A DNA stretch of 64,000 nucleotides from Flavobacterium aerium (lineage in GTDB: Bacteria; Bacteroidota; Bacteroidia; Flavobacteriales; Flavobacteriaceae), in the NCBI RefSeq assembly GCF_030766725.1, contig NZ_JARQWR010000009.1:1-64000 (forward strand). Reading direction: 5' to 3'. A program made the translations under genes and the position numbers. Shown piece after piece: positions 8,942-17,191 of this stretch (position 1 is its first letter; each line of letters begins with the position of its first letter). The notes under the pieces are model-generated. The model made no database searches, had not been told where the DNA came from, and worked only from the letters and a program-made list of their open reading frames with translations.

Positions 8942-9583
8942 TTATTCTCTGTCAATATAGGTTTTGTTACCATTAGAGTTGATATAGTATCGACCACCTT
9001 TAGGTCCAGTATATACTTTATGTCCGTTGTATTCACCTGTTACTTTATCCGCACCAGTATCAACTTTAGATTCTACTTTTTTAGCAACAGTCTTTGTTTT
9101 AGTCTCTGCTTTTTTAGTTTCCTCTTTTACAGCTGTACCCACTTTCTTAGTTTCCGTTTTTGCTTTGTCTGCTACTTTTTTAGTATCATCCATAGCGGTA
9201 GTACCTACTTTCTTCGTATCAGCTTTCGCTTTGTCGGCTACCTTTTTTGTATCTTCTTTTACGGCTGTTCCTGTTTTCTTAGTTTCAGCTTTTGCTTTGT
9301 CGGCTACCTTTTTAGTATCCTCTTTTACAGCAGTTCCTGTTTTTTTGGTATCAGCTTTTGCTTTATCCGCTACTTTCTTAGCATCAGCCTTTGTTTTGTC
9401 TGCCTCTTTTTTTGCAGCGGCAGTTTCTTTCTTGGCTTTGCTTTCCGTTTTAGTAGCATCCTTCGTTGCTTTTTCTTTCACTGCTTTAGTTGTTTTAGCA
9501 GTTTCTTTCTTAATTGCTTTATCCTGAGCTTGAATTGTACCTGCACAGATTAGCAATAAGCATAATACGATTAGTCTTTTCAT
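8942..9583 (-). CDS. Secreted Lys/Ala-rich repeat protein with PBCV basic adaptor-like tail
   Basis: 213 residues: signal peptide (to about Q20), then a highly charged Lys/Ala/Thr helical region. Residues 70-157 are four tandem 22-residue units of the form KVADKAKADTKKTGTAVKED plus TK. The C-terminal ~35 residues (YNGHKVYTGPKGGRYY, then NSNGNKTYI) look like the PBCV-specific basic adaptor domain. The repeats resemble histone-H1-like and coiled Lys-rich proteins; in the periplasm such a protein might bind anionic polymer. That function is inference. A second Lys/Ala-rich secreted protein lies just upstream with its own terminator. Confidence 0.8.
   Translation of the reverse strand: MKRLIVLCLLLICAGTIQAQDKAIKKETAKTTKAVKEKATKDATKTESKAKKETAAAKKEADKTKADAKKVADKAKADTKKTGTAVKEDTKKVADKAKAETKKTGTAVKEDTKKVADKAKADTKKVGTTAMDDTKKVADKAKTETKKVGTAVKEETKKAETKTKTVAKKVESKVDTGADKVTGEYNGHKVYTGPKGGRYYINSNGNKTYIDRE
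9113..9376 (-). repeat. Four tandem 66-bp in-frame repeats
   Basis: Four consecutive 66-base units encode 22-residue repeats inside the Lys/Ala-rich protein. The units differ at several silent and some coding positions, so they are diverged rather than a fresh expansion. Units of 66 bases keep the frame, so copy-number change would only lengthen the helical rod. Confidence 0.85.
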
Positions 9584-9699
9584 GGTTTTGATGTTTTAAT
9601 TTACTATTAAAGGTAATAATTTTATTAATAAAAAATATTTTGAGGAGTAGAATTAAGTAAATACTAAGGAATAGAATTCCAAACACTAGAATACTATAG

Positions 9700-9736
9700 A
9701 ACAACAAAAAGCCCCTGATGGAAATCAAGGGCTTTT
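9700..9736 (-). terminator. Terminator of the small Lys/Ala-rich gene
   Basis: A stem AAAAGCCC with one internal mismatch pairing to GGGCTTTT (9729-9736), then a T-rich run on the minus strand. It sits about 20 bases past the stop of the minus gene ending at 9757. Confidence 0.75.
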
Positions 9737-9756
9737 CTTATTCAACTTTTGGAAGA

Positions 9757-10023
9757 CTATTTGCTTTTTTTAACGTCAGCTTTTACTTTTTCCACTTTAG
9801 CTGTAGCATCTTTTTTTGTAGCTTCAGCTTCTTTGTTCATTTTCATTTCTTTAACTTTAGCTTTTTCAGTAACTTTAGTAGCTTCTTTTTCAGCTTTAGT
9901 AGCTGCTTTATCAGTACCTTTTGTTACTTCTTGTTTTACAGCTTTTTTAGCTGGAACTTCTTGTTGAGCATAAATCGCTGTAGAGAAAGCGAAGAATAAA
10001 CCTAATGCAATTAACTTTTTCAT
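9757..10023 (-). CDS. Small secreted Lys/Ala-rich protein
   Basis: 88 residues: signal peptide MKKLIALGLFFAFSTAIYAQ, then almost only Lys, Ala, Glu, Thr and Val in a predicted continuous helix. It lacks the C-terminal adaptor-like domain of the neighbouring 213-residue protein but has the same composition, so the two are probably paralogs or functional relatives. No enzyme motif is visible. Confidence 0.75.
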   Translation of the reverse strand: MKKLIALGLFFAFSTAIYAQQEVPAKKAVKQEVTKGTDKAATKAEKEATKVTEKAKVKEMKMNKEAEATKKDATAKVEKVKADVKKSK

Positions 10024-10356
10024 GATTGGTTGATTTTTAAATTATAGATTAAAATTAGCTAAATTATATATCCGAAATACAAGGCGAATAAAATATTAAC
10101 AAATTTTTATCTAAGCCATAATTAACTGAAAATAAGTGGCTTATAAGGAAGCTCTTCCAGATGTTTTTAAAAATAAGCAAAATATTGTGTGACAGCAATA
10201 TAACTGTTTTAACATGAAAGGATGTGTTAAATGAAACAGATTTTACCCATTGAAAATAATTTTTTAGACAAGCAAAAAAAGGTGGATTTTTAGCATGTAA
10301 TTGTAGGAAAAAGAAATCAAATTGATTTTCGTATAAAATAAAAAAAGCGAGAGAAG
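10024..10356. other. Gene-free stretch
   Basis: 333 bases between the 3' end of the large outer-membrane protein gene and the start of the small Lys/Ala-rich gene, both on the minus strand. It must hold the promoter of the latter. A loose inverted repeat TAAGCCA/TGGCTTA lies near 10114-10145. I see no RNA gene, and the only open frame on the plus strand (20 codons at 10231) has nothing to support it. Confidence 0.5.
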
Positions 10357-13300
10357 TTAGAAAAAAGCGCGAAGCTGAATATTTCCTGTGTGAATGGCTT
10401 GGCTAGTTTCACTTTTTCGACCCTGATAATTTATATTAACATCAAGATATTGGGTTAAATTCTTTTGAATTAATAATCGCCATGTTAAATTTTGACCAGC
10501 TTGCAATCCTTCTAACATTTGATAAGCAACCGGAGAAAGCTCATTTCCCTCAAAAGCATTCTGATATAAAGAGAATTCACCATTCATGGTAAACTTCTTT
10601 TCACTAGCATAAGTAAAGGAAGTACCTAGGCGCTGTTGGTTAAGAGATTCCAGATCGCCAATTTTATTTTCTTTGACCTGATATTCATAGAAGAGATCCC
10701 AACTGGTATTTTTTGAAAACAAATACGAGATTTTTGGAGCAACCTGATAACCTCTTAATTCAAAGTTTTTTGTGCCATAATTTTCGGAGGTATTGGAAGA
10801 CTTTATCGTTTTGCTACCAAAACCAAAAAGCCAGCTCTTTTTATACAAGTGGGTATATTGCAATTGATGCGAGTAATTTTTCCCTTCTAGGGAACCAATA
10901 GAAAGTAAGCTCTTCGTTCGGCTACTAATATAGGTATAGGTAACGGAATGATTTTGTTTCCCTCTATTGTAAAATAAACTATTTCTAAAACTGGAGTTAA
11001 GCCCTAACAAATCCGTTTCATTTGTACTAAAAGGATTCAAATCAAAATTATCCTCTTTTCGTTTAATCTTTCGATCAATGATAAAGGAAGTCTGATTATA
11101 AAAATAAGAAAGAAACTTTTTGATCCCTTTTTCATTCTGCCATTGATTTGTGTTTAAAGTAATAGATTGAGAATATTTATTCTGATGCGTTTTAATGAAT
11201 ACCTGATTAGGAAGGAAAACACGAATATATTTTGCCTGATCCGCAAATTGTGCTACTTCAAATTCTTCCAGTTCCTGAACACCATTATTATTATAATCAA
11301 TCCACACATAAATACCACGGCCGGGATCCACTTCGAGATAAGTAAACTCCTGTTGTGGAATCGTACCCGATGTGGTTTCAAAAGCTGTAGTAATTTGAAT
11401 TAACTGATTGAAAAAACGATCATTGTACAGTAAGCGAGAATTTAAAGAAGGCTCATTTGGTCGCGATTGGTCTTTAAATTTCAGATTTCTGTAATTTACA
11501 AATAAAGACAAATCACTCTTTTCCGTCTGGATTAATCGAGACTTAATATAATAAGACTGTGAAGTATTAACCCGTTGTATTAATCCGTTTTGTAAACTAT
11601 CATTAGTACGATTAAGGTAACCTAATTCAACATACACTTTGGTAGAATCACCACGCCCCATGAAAGCACCATATTCAAAGAAACGTTGGCTTAAAGCAGA
11701 AAACTGATCCGTAGCTACGAGACGTTCTTGATTATTTTCCAATCGAACAGTACCACCAACCCAATTTTTATCAAAATGATATTTCGTTCGAGTTTGATTA
11801 CGAATGAATTTAGAAGAGGCATAATCGCCGTCATTTTGCAAAATACTTCCTTGGGTCTGGATTTGCCAGTTATTGAATTTAAACAACCCATTAGCAATAT
11901 GGCGATGCCCTGAGAAACTTTTTGAGAAGTCAAGCTTTTCAAACTGATAATTAAAGGTTCCTTTAGACGGTAATTTGAAACTTAAACCTGTTACCAGTAA
12001 ACTTTGATTTCCAAGTGGATTAGTTAAATTCCAATCCCGATCAAATTCAATGGTAAATAAACGTTCAATAGTTTTGAAATTCTGTTGGACAAACTGATAG
12101 TTAGCAAAAGCATCAATTTGCCATTTCTCATTTGTAAATACGCGCTGTCTGATGTTTATCCTTCCTGCAGTTCCTTGATTATTCCCGTCATCTATAGGAG
12201 AAAATAGATTTTGATCATTATTACTAAGACCAATTTCAAAATCAACATTCGTTTTCTCATCAGGATTGTATTTCCCCATGACGGTTGCAATTTGGATTTT
12301 CGTAGGAGCAACCAATCGGATAATAGGCTCAAAATTTCCCTGCGGAACACCACTTATAGGAGCAACATATTGATATATTTTACCAACGGCAGCATTATTC
12401 GTAATATTGTAATTCCCTAAGTTAGGACCTACTAGGCTAAAGCGAACATTATATAGAACATCTTCAGCCACATTGGAATATTGAAAAACTTCAACACCAC
12501 CAATATTTACTTTTTTGTATAAGATTTTATTTTCCGAATAACTGTCAATATAAGCAGAAGGAGCAGTCATTAATGCGGGATCATCACCGGCAGCAACTAA
12601 TGCTTGTACCTGTTCTGGCGAAAGATTCTGTTGCAGCGGTTGATTCTTCACATCATTTTCTGAATAGACATACCCTCCAATACTCCAGGTTTCACGCTCA
12701 TGAGTCGCTCCGGCATACGTAAGGAAACGAGTATAGTTACGATCTGTATATTGATACTCAATATTGATCCGCATTTCGGAAGTAATAGGAAATAAAGAAG
12801 TAAATACAATTTCTCCGGCATTGTAATCAATAACGTAATCTTTGTTCTCTCCACGCGTGAGCAAAATACCATTCACAAACACACGCTCACTACCTGATAC
12901 CACTAGGACATACAACTCACCATTAGGACCTCGAAGTTTATAAGGCCCTTGATTTCCTTCTTGACCAACAAAAGTACTTTTCGCATACTGCCCGCGAACT
13001 AACGCTGCTGCTGCAAAAATGGAAGTTTTGGCTTCTAGTCGTCCAAATTCAAAATGAGTAGAAACACCCTGTACCTTTTTATTGAAATTCAAAAACTTTG
13101 ATTTCCGATTCTCCAGGAATAAATCCCCAGCACGAATACTCCATTTGTCGCTAAAGAGCTCAATGAAAATCTGATCAAATTCATCTAATTTTTGAGAGTA
13201 ACCACCCTCCTGCAAAGGAATATTACTATCCTGAATAGAAGCCCTAAGACTTACTTTATCCGATATTTTTCCAGTAATCTGTAAGTCTAAAGCAGAGTTG

Positions 13301-13773
13301 ACAACTGCGTTTTGATTGTTTCCTATTGTAATTCCTCTCGTGATACTTCCCGAAGTTGTAAGTCCGTCAAAAGGAATAAAATTACGTTTCACATCCTGCT
13401 TCACCTTATATAAGCTTCCCTGTGCAGCTTCATTACTCACAATACGACTATCATCGTAGATGGTATAATCTTTGGTTAGAAAGCGAGGATATTTCAAGTA
13501 GTGTACGGTGAGAGAATCTATAGTGGTAAGTGCCGACTTTGATTTGAAAATCAACAGACCTTTTCCAAAATCGACAGTATAAGCAGTACTATCAATACCA
13601 TTTCCTTTGATGTCAGTCAGTTTAAAAAAGGTAGGATTAATGCTCACACTATCAATACGAATGGTATCCTGAGTAACTTTTATTTTTTTGGTTTTGTATG
13701 ACGTGCTGATATCCTGAGCCTGTAGCCCAGCATAAAAGAGAACACAAAACAATAAAAATAATTTTCTAAACAT
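10357..13773 (-). CDS. Large outer-membrane protein, Bacteroidota-specific
   Basis: 1138 residues with signal peptide (cut near LQAQ-D). A short N-terminal beta domain (about 25-110) is followed by a region with the sequence RGPNGELYVLVVSGSERVF and NAGEIVFT, then some 800 residues of alternating strands rich in Tyr, Asn, Phe ending in LRAFF, a C-terminal aromatic residue typical of outer-membrane barrels. It is far shorter than SprA and lacks its repeats, though the RGPNGE/VNG segment recalls that family. The function is unknown to me; export or membrane biogenesis are possible. It is a single-gene unit. Confidence 0.7.
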   Translation of the reverse strand: MFRKLFLLFCVLFYAGLQAQDISTSYKTKKIKVTQDTIRIDSVSINPTFFKLTDIKGNGIDSTAYTVDFGKGLLIFKSKSALTTIDSLTVHYLKYPRFLTKDYTIYDDSRIVSNEAAQGSLYKVKQDVKRNFIPFDGLTTSGSITRGITIGNNQNAVVNSALDLQITGKISDKVSLRASIQDSNIPLQEGGYSQKLDEFDQIFIELFSDKWSIRAGDLFLENRKSKFLNFNKKVQGVSTHFEFGRLEAKTSIFAAAALVRGQYAKSTFVGQEGNQGPYKLRGPNGELYVLVVSGSERVFVNGILLTRGENKDYVIDYNAGEIVFTSLFPITSEMRINIEYQYTDRNYTRFLTYAGATHERETWSIGGYVYSENDVKNQPLQQNLSPEQVQALVAAGDDPALMTAPSAYIDSYSENKILYKKVNIGGVEVFQYSNVAEDVLYNVRFSLVGPNLGNYNITNNAAVGKIYQYVAPISGVPQGNFEPIIRLVAPTKIQIATVMGKYNPDEKTNVDFEIGLSNNDQNLFSPIDDGNNQGTAGRINIRQRVFTNEKWQIDAFANYQFVQQNFKTIERLFTIEFDRDWNLTNPLGNQSLLVTGLSFKLPSKGTFNYQFEKLDFSKSFSGHRHIANGLFKFNNWQIQTQGSILQNDGDYASSKFIRNQTRTKYHFDKNWVGGTVRLENNQERLVATDQFSALSQRFFEYGAFMGRGDSTKVYVELGYLNRTNDSLQNGLIQRVNTSQSYYIKSRLIQTEKSDLSLFVNYRNLKFKDQSRPNEPSLNSRLLYNDRFFNQLIQITTAFETTSGTIPQQEFTYLEVDPGRGIYVWIDYNNNGVQELEEFEVAQFADQAKYIRVFLPNQVFIKTHQNKYSQSITLNTNQWQNEKGIKKFLSYFYNQTSFIIDRKIKRKEDNFDLNPFSTNETDLLGLNSSFRNSLFYNRGKQNHSVTYTYISSRTKSLLSIGSLEGKNYSHQLQYTHLYKKSWLFGFGSKTIKSSNTSENYGTKNFELRGYQVAPKISYLFSKNTSWDLFYEYQVKENKIGDLESLNQQRLGTSFTYASEKKFTMNGEFSLYQNAFEGNELSPVAYQMLEGLQAGQNLTWRLLIQKNLTQYLDVNINYQGRKSETSQAIHTGNIQLRAFF

Positions 13774-13877
13774 ACTCCTATTAACTCCAAAAAACCAAAA
13801 GTAGTGTTAAAGTATCAAATTTTTAACGTGTTGAGGAGACTTGCGCGCAAATAAATAAAGGATTAGAATTAAAACCA

Positions 13878-13914
13878 AATAAAAAACCACCGGATTAAGA
13901 ATAAGCCGATGGTT
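13878..13914 (-). terminator. Terminator of the GNAT-lysC operon
   Basis: Minus-strand stem AACCATCGG pairing with CCGGTGGTT (one G-U pair), 12-base loop, then TTTTTATTT. It lies 26 bases past the lysC stop. Confidence 0.75.
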
Positions 13915-13939
13915 CACTATATATAATAAGGACAAAGTA

Positions 13940-15199
13940 CTAAGAGTTCTCTGTTGTTACAATTTGCATTGTTTCACGGCTCACTTGTTTTAACAGCACA
14001 TTCTTATTCTGTTCTACCATTTGAGCGGCTTTATCGTTAAAATGACGAATTGTATATAAGGACACATTTTCGTTATACGTTACTTTAAACTTTTTCGATA
14101 ATATTTTATGAAGCTCATTAAAATTACCAAACTTATCATCCACACAAACAGAGAAGCTAATCGCTGAATTTTGAATCAAATGCACCTTCATTTTGTACAA
14201 ATGCAGTAAGGCGAAAATTTCACTAATATTTTCCTCCATAATAAAAGAGAAATCAATAGAAGACAATGAAACCAACAATTGATCTTTCTTGACAATATAA
14301 CACGGGAATTGAGGCTCAAGATCTGGTCCTTTACTTACGCGAGTACCCGGTAACATCGGATTGATAAAAGATTTCACAAACAATGGAATCTCTTTACGTT
14401 GCAAAGGTTGCAATGTTTTTGGGTGTATTACAGTAGCACCATAAAAAGCTAACTCAATGGCTTCACGATATGAAATTTGATTCAGCAACACCGCATTTTC
14501 AAAATAACGTGGATCGGCATTCATAACACCAGGAACATCTTTCCAGATTGTTACACTTTCGGCATTAAGACAGTAAGCAAAAATAGCAGCGGTATAATCA
14601 GAACCCTCACGGCCTAAAGTGGTGGTGAAGTGATTAGGGTCAGAACCTAAGAAACCTTGAGTGATATTCAGTGTCTTGCGTTTTACTTGAGTAGCGATAT
14701 TTTCCTGAGTTTGTTCCCAATCTACGCTAGCGTCTCTGTAATTCGTATCCGTTTTAATAAAATTACGAACATCCAACCATTCATTAGCAACACCACTATG
14801 ATTTAAATAATGACTTAGAATCGTAGTAGAAACAAGTTCACCATAACTCACAACCTGATCATAGACGAAGTTATAATTAGGCGATTTATTAATGCTTAAG
14901 AAATGTTCTAAATCCCCAAATAATTTATTAACATCATTGAAAACAGCATGACGCTCCTCTTCAAATAAATCCAATAAAATCTGATTGTGGTATTTTTTGA
15001 CCTCCTGAATAGAAGACTGCAAAGAAGGCGATTTATCAAAATAATCCTTAATAACAACCTCAAGAGCATTCGTAGTTTTCCCCATAGCAGAAACCACTAA
15101 TAAAACATCCTGAAAACCTACTTTTTGTAAAACATCATAGACGTTTTTTATCCCAGCGGCATCTTTAACTGAAGCCCCGCCAAATTTGAATACTCTCAT
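13940..15199 (-). CDS. lysC: Monofunctional aspartate kinase
   Basis: 419 residues. The amino-acid-kinase domain opens with VFKFGGASVKDA (residues 3-14) and has GREGSDYTAAIFAYCL and a WKDVPGVMNADPR motif. The last ~130 residues look like ACT regulatory domains. It catalyses the first step toward lysine, threonine and methionine. No homoserine dehydrogenase is fused. Its start overlaps the stop of the upstream GNAT gene by 4 bases (ATGA), so the two are translationally coupled. Confidence 0.92.
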   Translation of the reverse strand: MRVFKFGGASVKDAAGIKNVYDVLQKVGFQDVLLVVSAMGKTTNALEVVIKDYFDKSPSLQSSIQEVKKYHNQILLDLFEEERHAVFNDVNKLFGDLEHFLSINKSPNYNFVYDQVVSYGELVSTTILSHYLNHSGVANEWLDVRNFIKTDTNYRDASVDWEQTQENIATQVKRKTLNITQGFLGSDPNHFTTTLGREGSDYTAAIFAYCLNAESVTIWKDVPGVMNADPRYFENAVLLNQISYREAIELAFYGATVIHPKTLQPLQRKEIPLFVKSFINPMLPGTRVSKGPDLEPQFPCYIVKKDQLLVSLSSIDFSFIMEENISEIFALLHLYKMKVHLIQNSAISFSVCVDDKFGNFNELHKILSKKFKVTYNENVSLYTIRHFNDKAAQMVEQNKNVLLKQVSRETMQIVTTENS

Positions 15200-15669
15200 A
15201 TATTTGCAACAAAATTTGTTATTCCCTGTTCACTCATTTGTACCGTATACCAATCCTTTAATAGTGTAGCCCCCGATTTTTCGTAAAACGAAATAGCAGA
15301 AGTGTTCCAATCCAGAACCACCCATTCCATACGTCTTACTTTTTCTTCTTTGGCATATTTAATCACTTCACTATATAAAGCATTCCCTAAACCAGTTCCG
15401 CGCATTTTCTCCTTCACGATTAAATCTTCCAGATGAATCGTTTTTCCTTTCCATGTAGAATAGCGATTGTAGAACAATGCCATGCCTACAATTTCATCAT
15501 CCACTTCAGCAACAAAAGTCTGGAATAAAGGTTCCGAAGCGAAACCATCACGAATTAAATCTTCAACAGTCACTACAACAGCATCAGGTTCTCTTTCAAA
15601 AGTTGCAAGTTCTTGGATTAACTGTAATACAGAAGCCATGTCACGAGCTTCACCTTTTCTAATAATCAT
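15196..15669 (-). CDS. GNAT-family N-acetyltransferase
   Basis: 157 residues with a complete GNAT fold: acetyl-CoA loop at about residues 75-85 (EKMRGTGLGNAL), DLIVKEKMRG strand and the C-terminal DWNTSAISFYEKSGA segment. The substrate is unknown; the family relatives include small-molecule and polyamine acetyltransferases. It is the first gene of the operon with lysC (4-base overlap). The start follows a structured RNA leader that ends 15 bases upstream. Confidence 0.9.
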   Translation of the reverse strand: MIIRKGEARDMASVLQLIQELATFEREPDAVVVTVEDLIRDGFASEPLFQTFVAEVDDEIVGMALFYNRYSTWKGKTIHLEDLIVKEKMRGTGLGNALYSEVIKYAKEEKVRRMEWVVLDWNTSAISFYEKSGATLLKDWYTVQMSEQGITNFVANI

Positions 15670-15684
15670 AATAATTTGTATTGG

Positions 15685-15761
15685 TAGCTTTTCCTGCTTT
15701 TCCGCTATATCTTTTTAGGTCAGAACAAGCCCTAAAAAGGATGCCGCTTCAATCAGGGCTA
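15685..15761 (-). ncRNA. Structured leader RNA resembling the Flavo-1 motif
   Basis: On the minus strand an outer helix pairs AGCC-CTG (from 15761) with CAGG-AGCTA (ending 15685) and an inner 9-bp helix pairs CCTAAAAAG with CTTTTTAGG (15731-15739 with 15711-15719). Between them lie asymmetric internal-loop strands containing GCGGCATCC and ATAGCGGAAAAGC. From memory this matches the Flavo-1 conserved RNA class of Flavobacteria. A TACATTTG -7 box lies 24 bases before it and the GNAT start 15 bases after it, so it belongs to the 5' leader of the GNAT-lysC mRNA. Confidence 0.6.
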
Positions 15762-15784
15762 TTAAAAATTGAATTAAAATTAAA

Positions 15785-15792
15785 CAAATGTA
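15785..15792 (-). promoter_or_regulatory. -7 box of the GNAT-lysC operon
   Basis: TACATTTG on the minus strand matches TAnnTTTG exactly; no clear TTG lies at the correct distance. It places the transcription start near 15779, just before the structured leader. Confidence 0.45.
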
Positions 15793-15876
15793 CAATTCTG
15801 ATAAACTATCCTGTAATAATTATTTCATTATAACAAAAATATCGATATTTGTGAACACAACTACAACGAAATAGTA

Positions 15877-16887
15877 ATGGAAGAAAGGAATAAGACATTA
15901 GGTGAGTTTATCATCGAAAAACAAGAAGAATTTCAATTTTCCTCCGGGGAATTATCTAGATTAATCAATTCAATCAGATTAGCAGCAAAAGTAGTTAACT
16001 ACAAAGTAAACAAAGCCGGATTAGTCGATATCGTTGGTGCAGCCGGAGAAACGAATATTCAGGGAGAAGACCAGCAGAAACTAGATGTGTATGCGAATGA
16101 AGTTTTTATCCAAACCTTAATTAATAGAGAAATTGTTTGTGGAATCGCTTCCGAAGAAAACGATGATTTCATCACAATTCAAGGAAAAGATAAAAGCCAT
16201 AACAATAAATATGTAGTATTAATGGACCCATTGGACGGATCATCAAATATTGATGTGAATGTATCAGTAGGAACGATTTTTTCTGTTTTCAGACGTATTA
16301 CACCAGTAGGAACACCCGTAACGATAGACGATTTCTTACAACCGGGAGTCAATCAAGTTGCAGCAGGATATGTTATTTATGGAACTTCTACAATGCTAGT
16401 ATATACTACAGGACATGGAGTAAATGGATTCACATTAAACCCTGCAATTGGAACATTCTATTTGTCACACCCCAATATGCAATATTCAAAAGATGGAAAA
16501 ATATATTCCATCAATGAAGGGAATTACGTTCATTTCCCACAAGGAGTAAAAGATTATATTAAATACTGTCAGTTAGAAGAAGGAGATAGACCCTATACTT
16601 CACGCTATATTGGAAGCCTCGTATCCGATTTCCATCGTAATATGATTAAAGGCGGAATCTATATCTACCCAACCAGTGCAAAAGCACCCAATGGTAAATT
16701 GAGATTATTGTACGAATGTAACCCGATGGCCTTTATTGCAGAACAAGCAGGAGGAAAAGCATCCGATGGTTACGGTAGAATCATGGAATTACAACCTACA
16801 GAATTGCACCAGCGTGTCCCATTCTTTTGTGGAAGCTACAATATGGTAGAAAAAGCCGAAGAATGCATGAAGAATGCAAAGGGATAA
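15877..16887 (+). CDS. fbp: Fructose-1,6-bisphosphatase, class I
   Basis: 336 residues, the usual length. Metal and substrate motifs are present: SEEND (about 92-96), [18 protein letters not shown] (116-133, with Asp117 and Asp120), and the C-terminal [14 protein letters not shown]. It hydrolyses fructose-1,6-bisphosphate in gluconeogenesis. It stands alone, divergent from the GNAT-lysC operon and closed by a strong terminator. Confidence 0.95.
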   Translation: MEERNKTLGEFIIEKQEEFQFSSGELSRLINSIRLAAKVVNYKVNKAGLVDIVGAAGETNIQGEDQQKLDVYANEVFIQTLINREIVCGIASEENDDFITIQGKDKSHNNKYVVLMDPLDGSSNIDVNVSVGTIFSVFRRITPVGTPVTIDDFLQPGVNQVAAGYVIYGTSTMLVYTTGHGVNGFTLNPAIGTFYLSHPNMQYSKDGKIYSINEGNYVHFPQGVKDYIKYCQLEEGDRPYTSRYIGSLVSDFHRNMIKGGIYIYPTSAKAPNGKLRLLYECNPMAFIAEQAGGKASDGYGRIMELQPTELHQRVPFFCGSYNMVEKAEECMKNAKG

Positions 16888-16908
16888 TTCCCTTAATAGA
16901 TCGTAAAA

Positions 16909-16953
16909 ACAAAACTCCTGATGATAACAATGCCATCAGGAGTTTTGTTTTTT
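16909..16953 (+). terminator. fbp terminator
   Basis: A perfect 15-bp stem (16909-16923 with 16934-16948) around a 10-base loop, followed by a T run. Confidence 0.9.
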
Positions 16954-17043
16954 ATTCACTTTCAAGATTATTCGTTTTTTGCATAAAACACACACTTTGA
17001 TGTTAAAGTCATTACTATTATCATAAAAGTGACTAATTTACAT

Positions 17044-17072
17044 TTGTATATTAAATATTTTATATAGATTTG
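17044..17072 (+). promoter_or_regulatory. Promoter of the secreted Rhs gene
   Basis: TTG (17044-17046), 18-base spacer, TAGATTTG (17065-17072). The leader to the ATG at 17192 would be about 115 bases and contains a small inverted repeat ATCGT/ACGAT (17087-17101). A second TACATTTG at 17039 overlaps the -33 box. The 16888-17191 gap otherwise holds only the fbp terminator. Confidence 0.5.
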
Positions 17073-17191
17073 AGTTCCGTAAAATAATCGTTTTATACGA
17101 TATAAAATAACATTGTAAACACAATAGTGCCCCTACCATTTTTATGTTTACCCCTATTGTTTCAAGACAATGGTGGCATAATTTAAAAAGT

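Noticed and set aside
8848..9036. 62-codon minus-strand frame between alkA and the repeat protein
   Set aside because: It runs through the terminator and the alkA promoter.
8927..9553. Long plus-strand open frames rich in Phe, Ser and Val opposite the repeat protein
   Set aside because: They are the antisense shadow of the Lys/Ala-rich coding repeats; the minus strand has a signal peptide, domain and terminator.
10231..10293. 20-codon plus-strand frame in the gap before the large outer-membrane protein gene
   Set aside because: Too short, no known motif, no supporting promoter.
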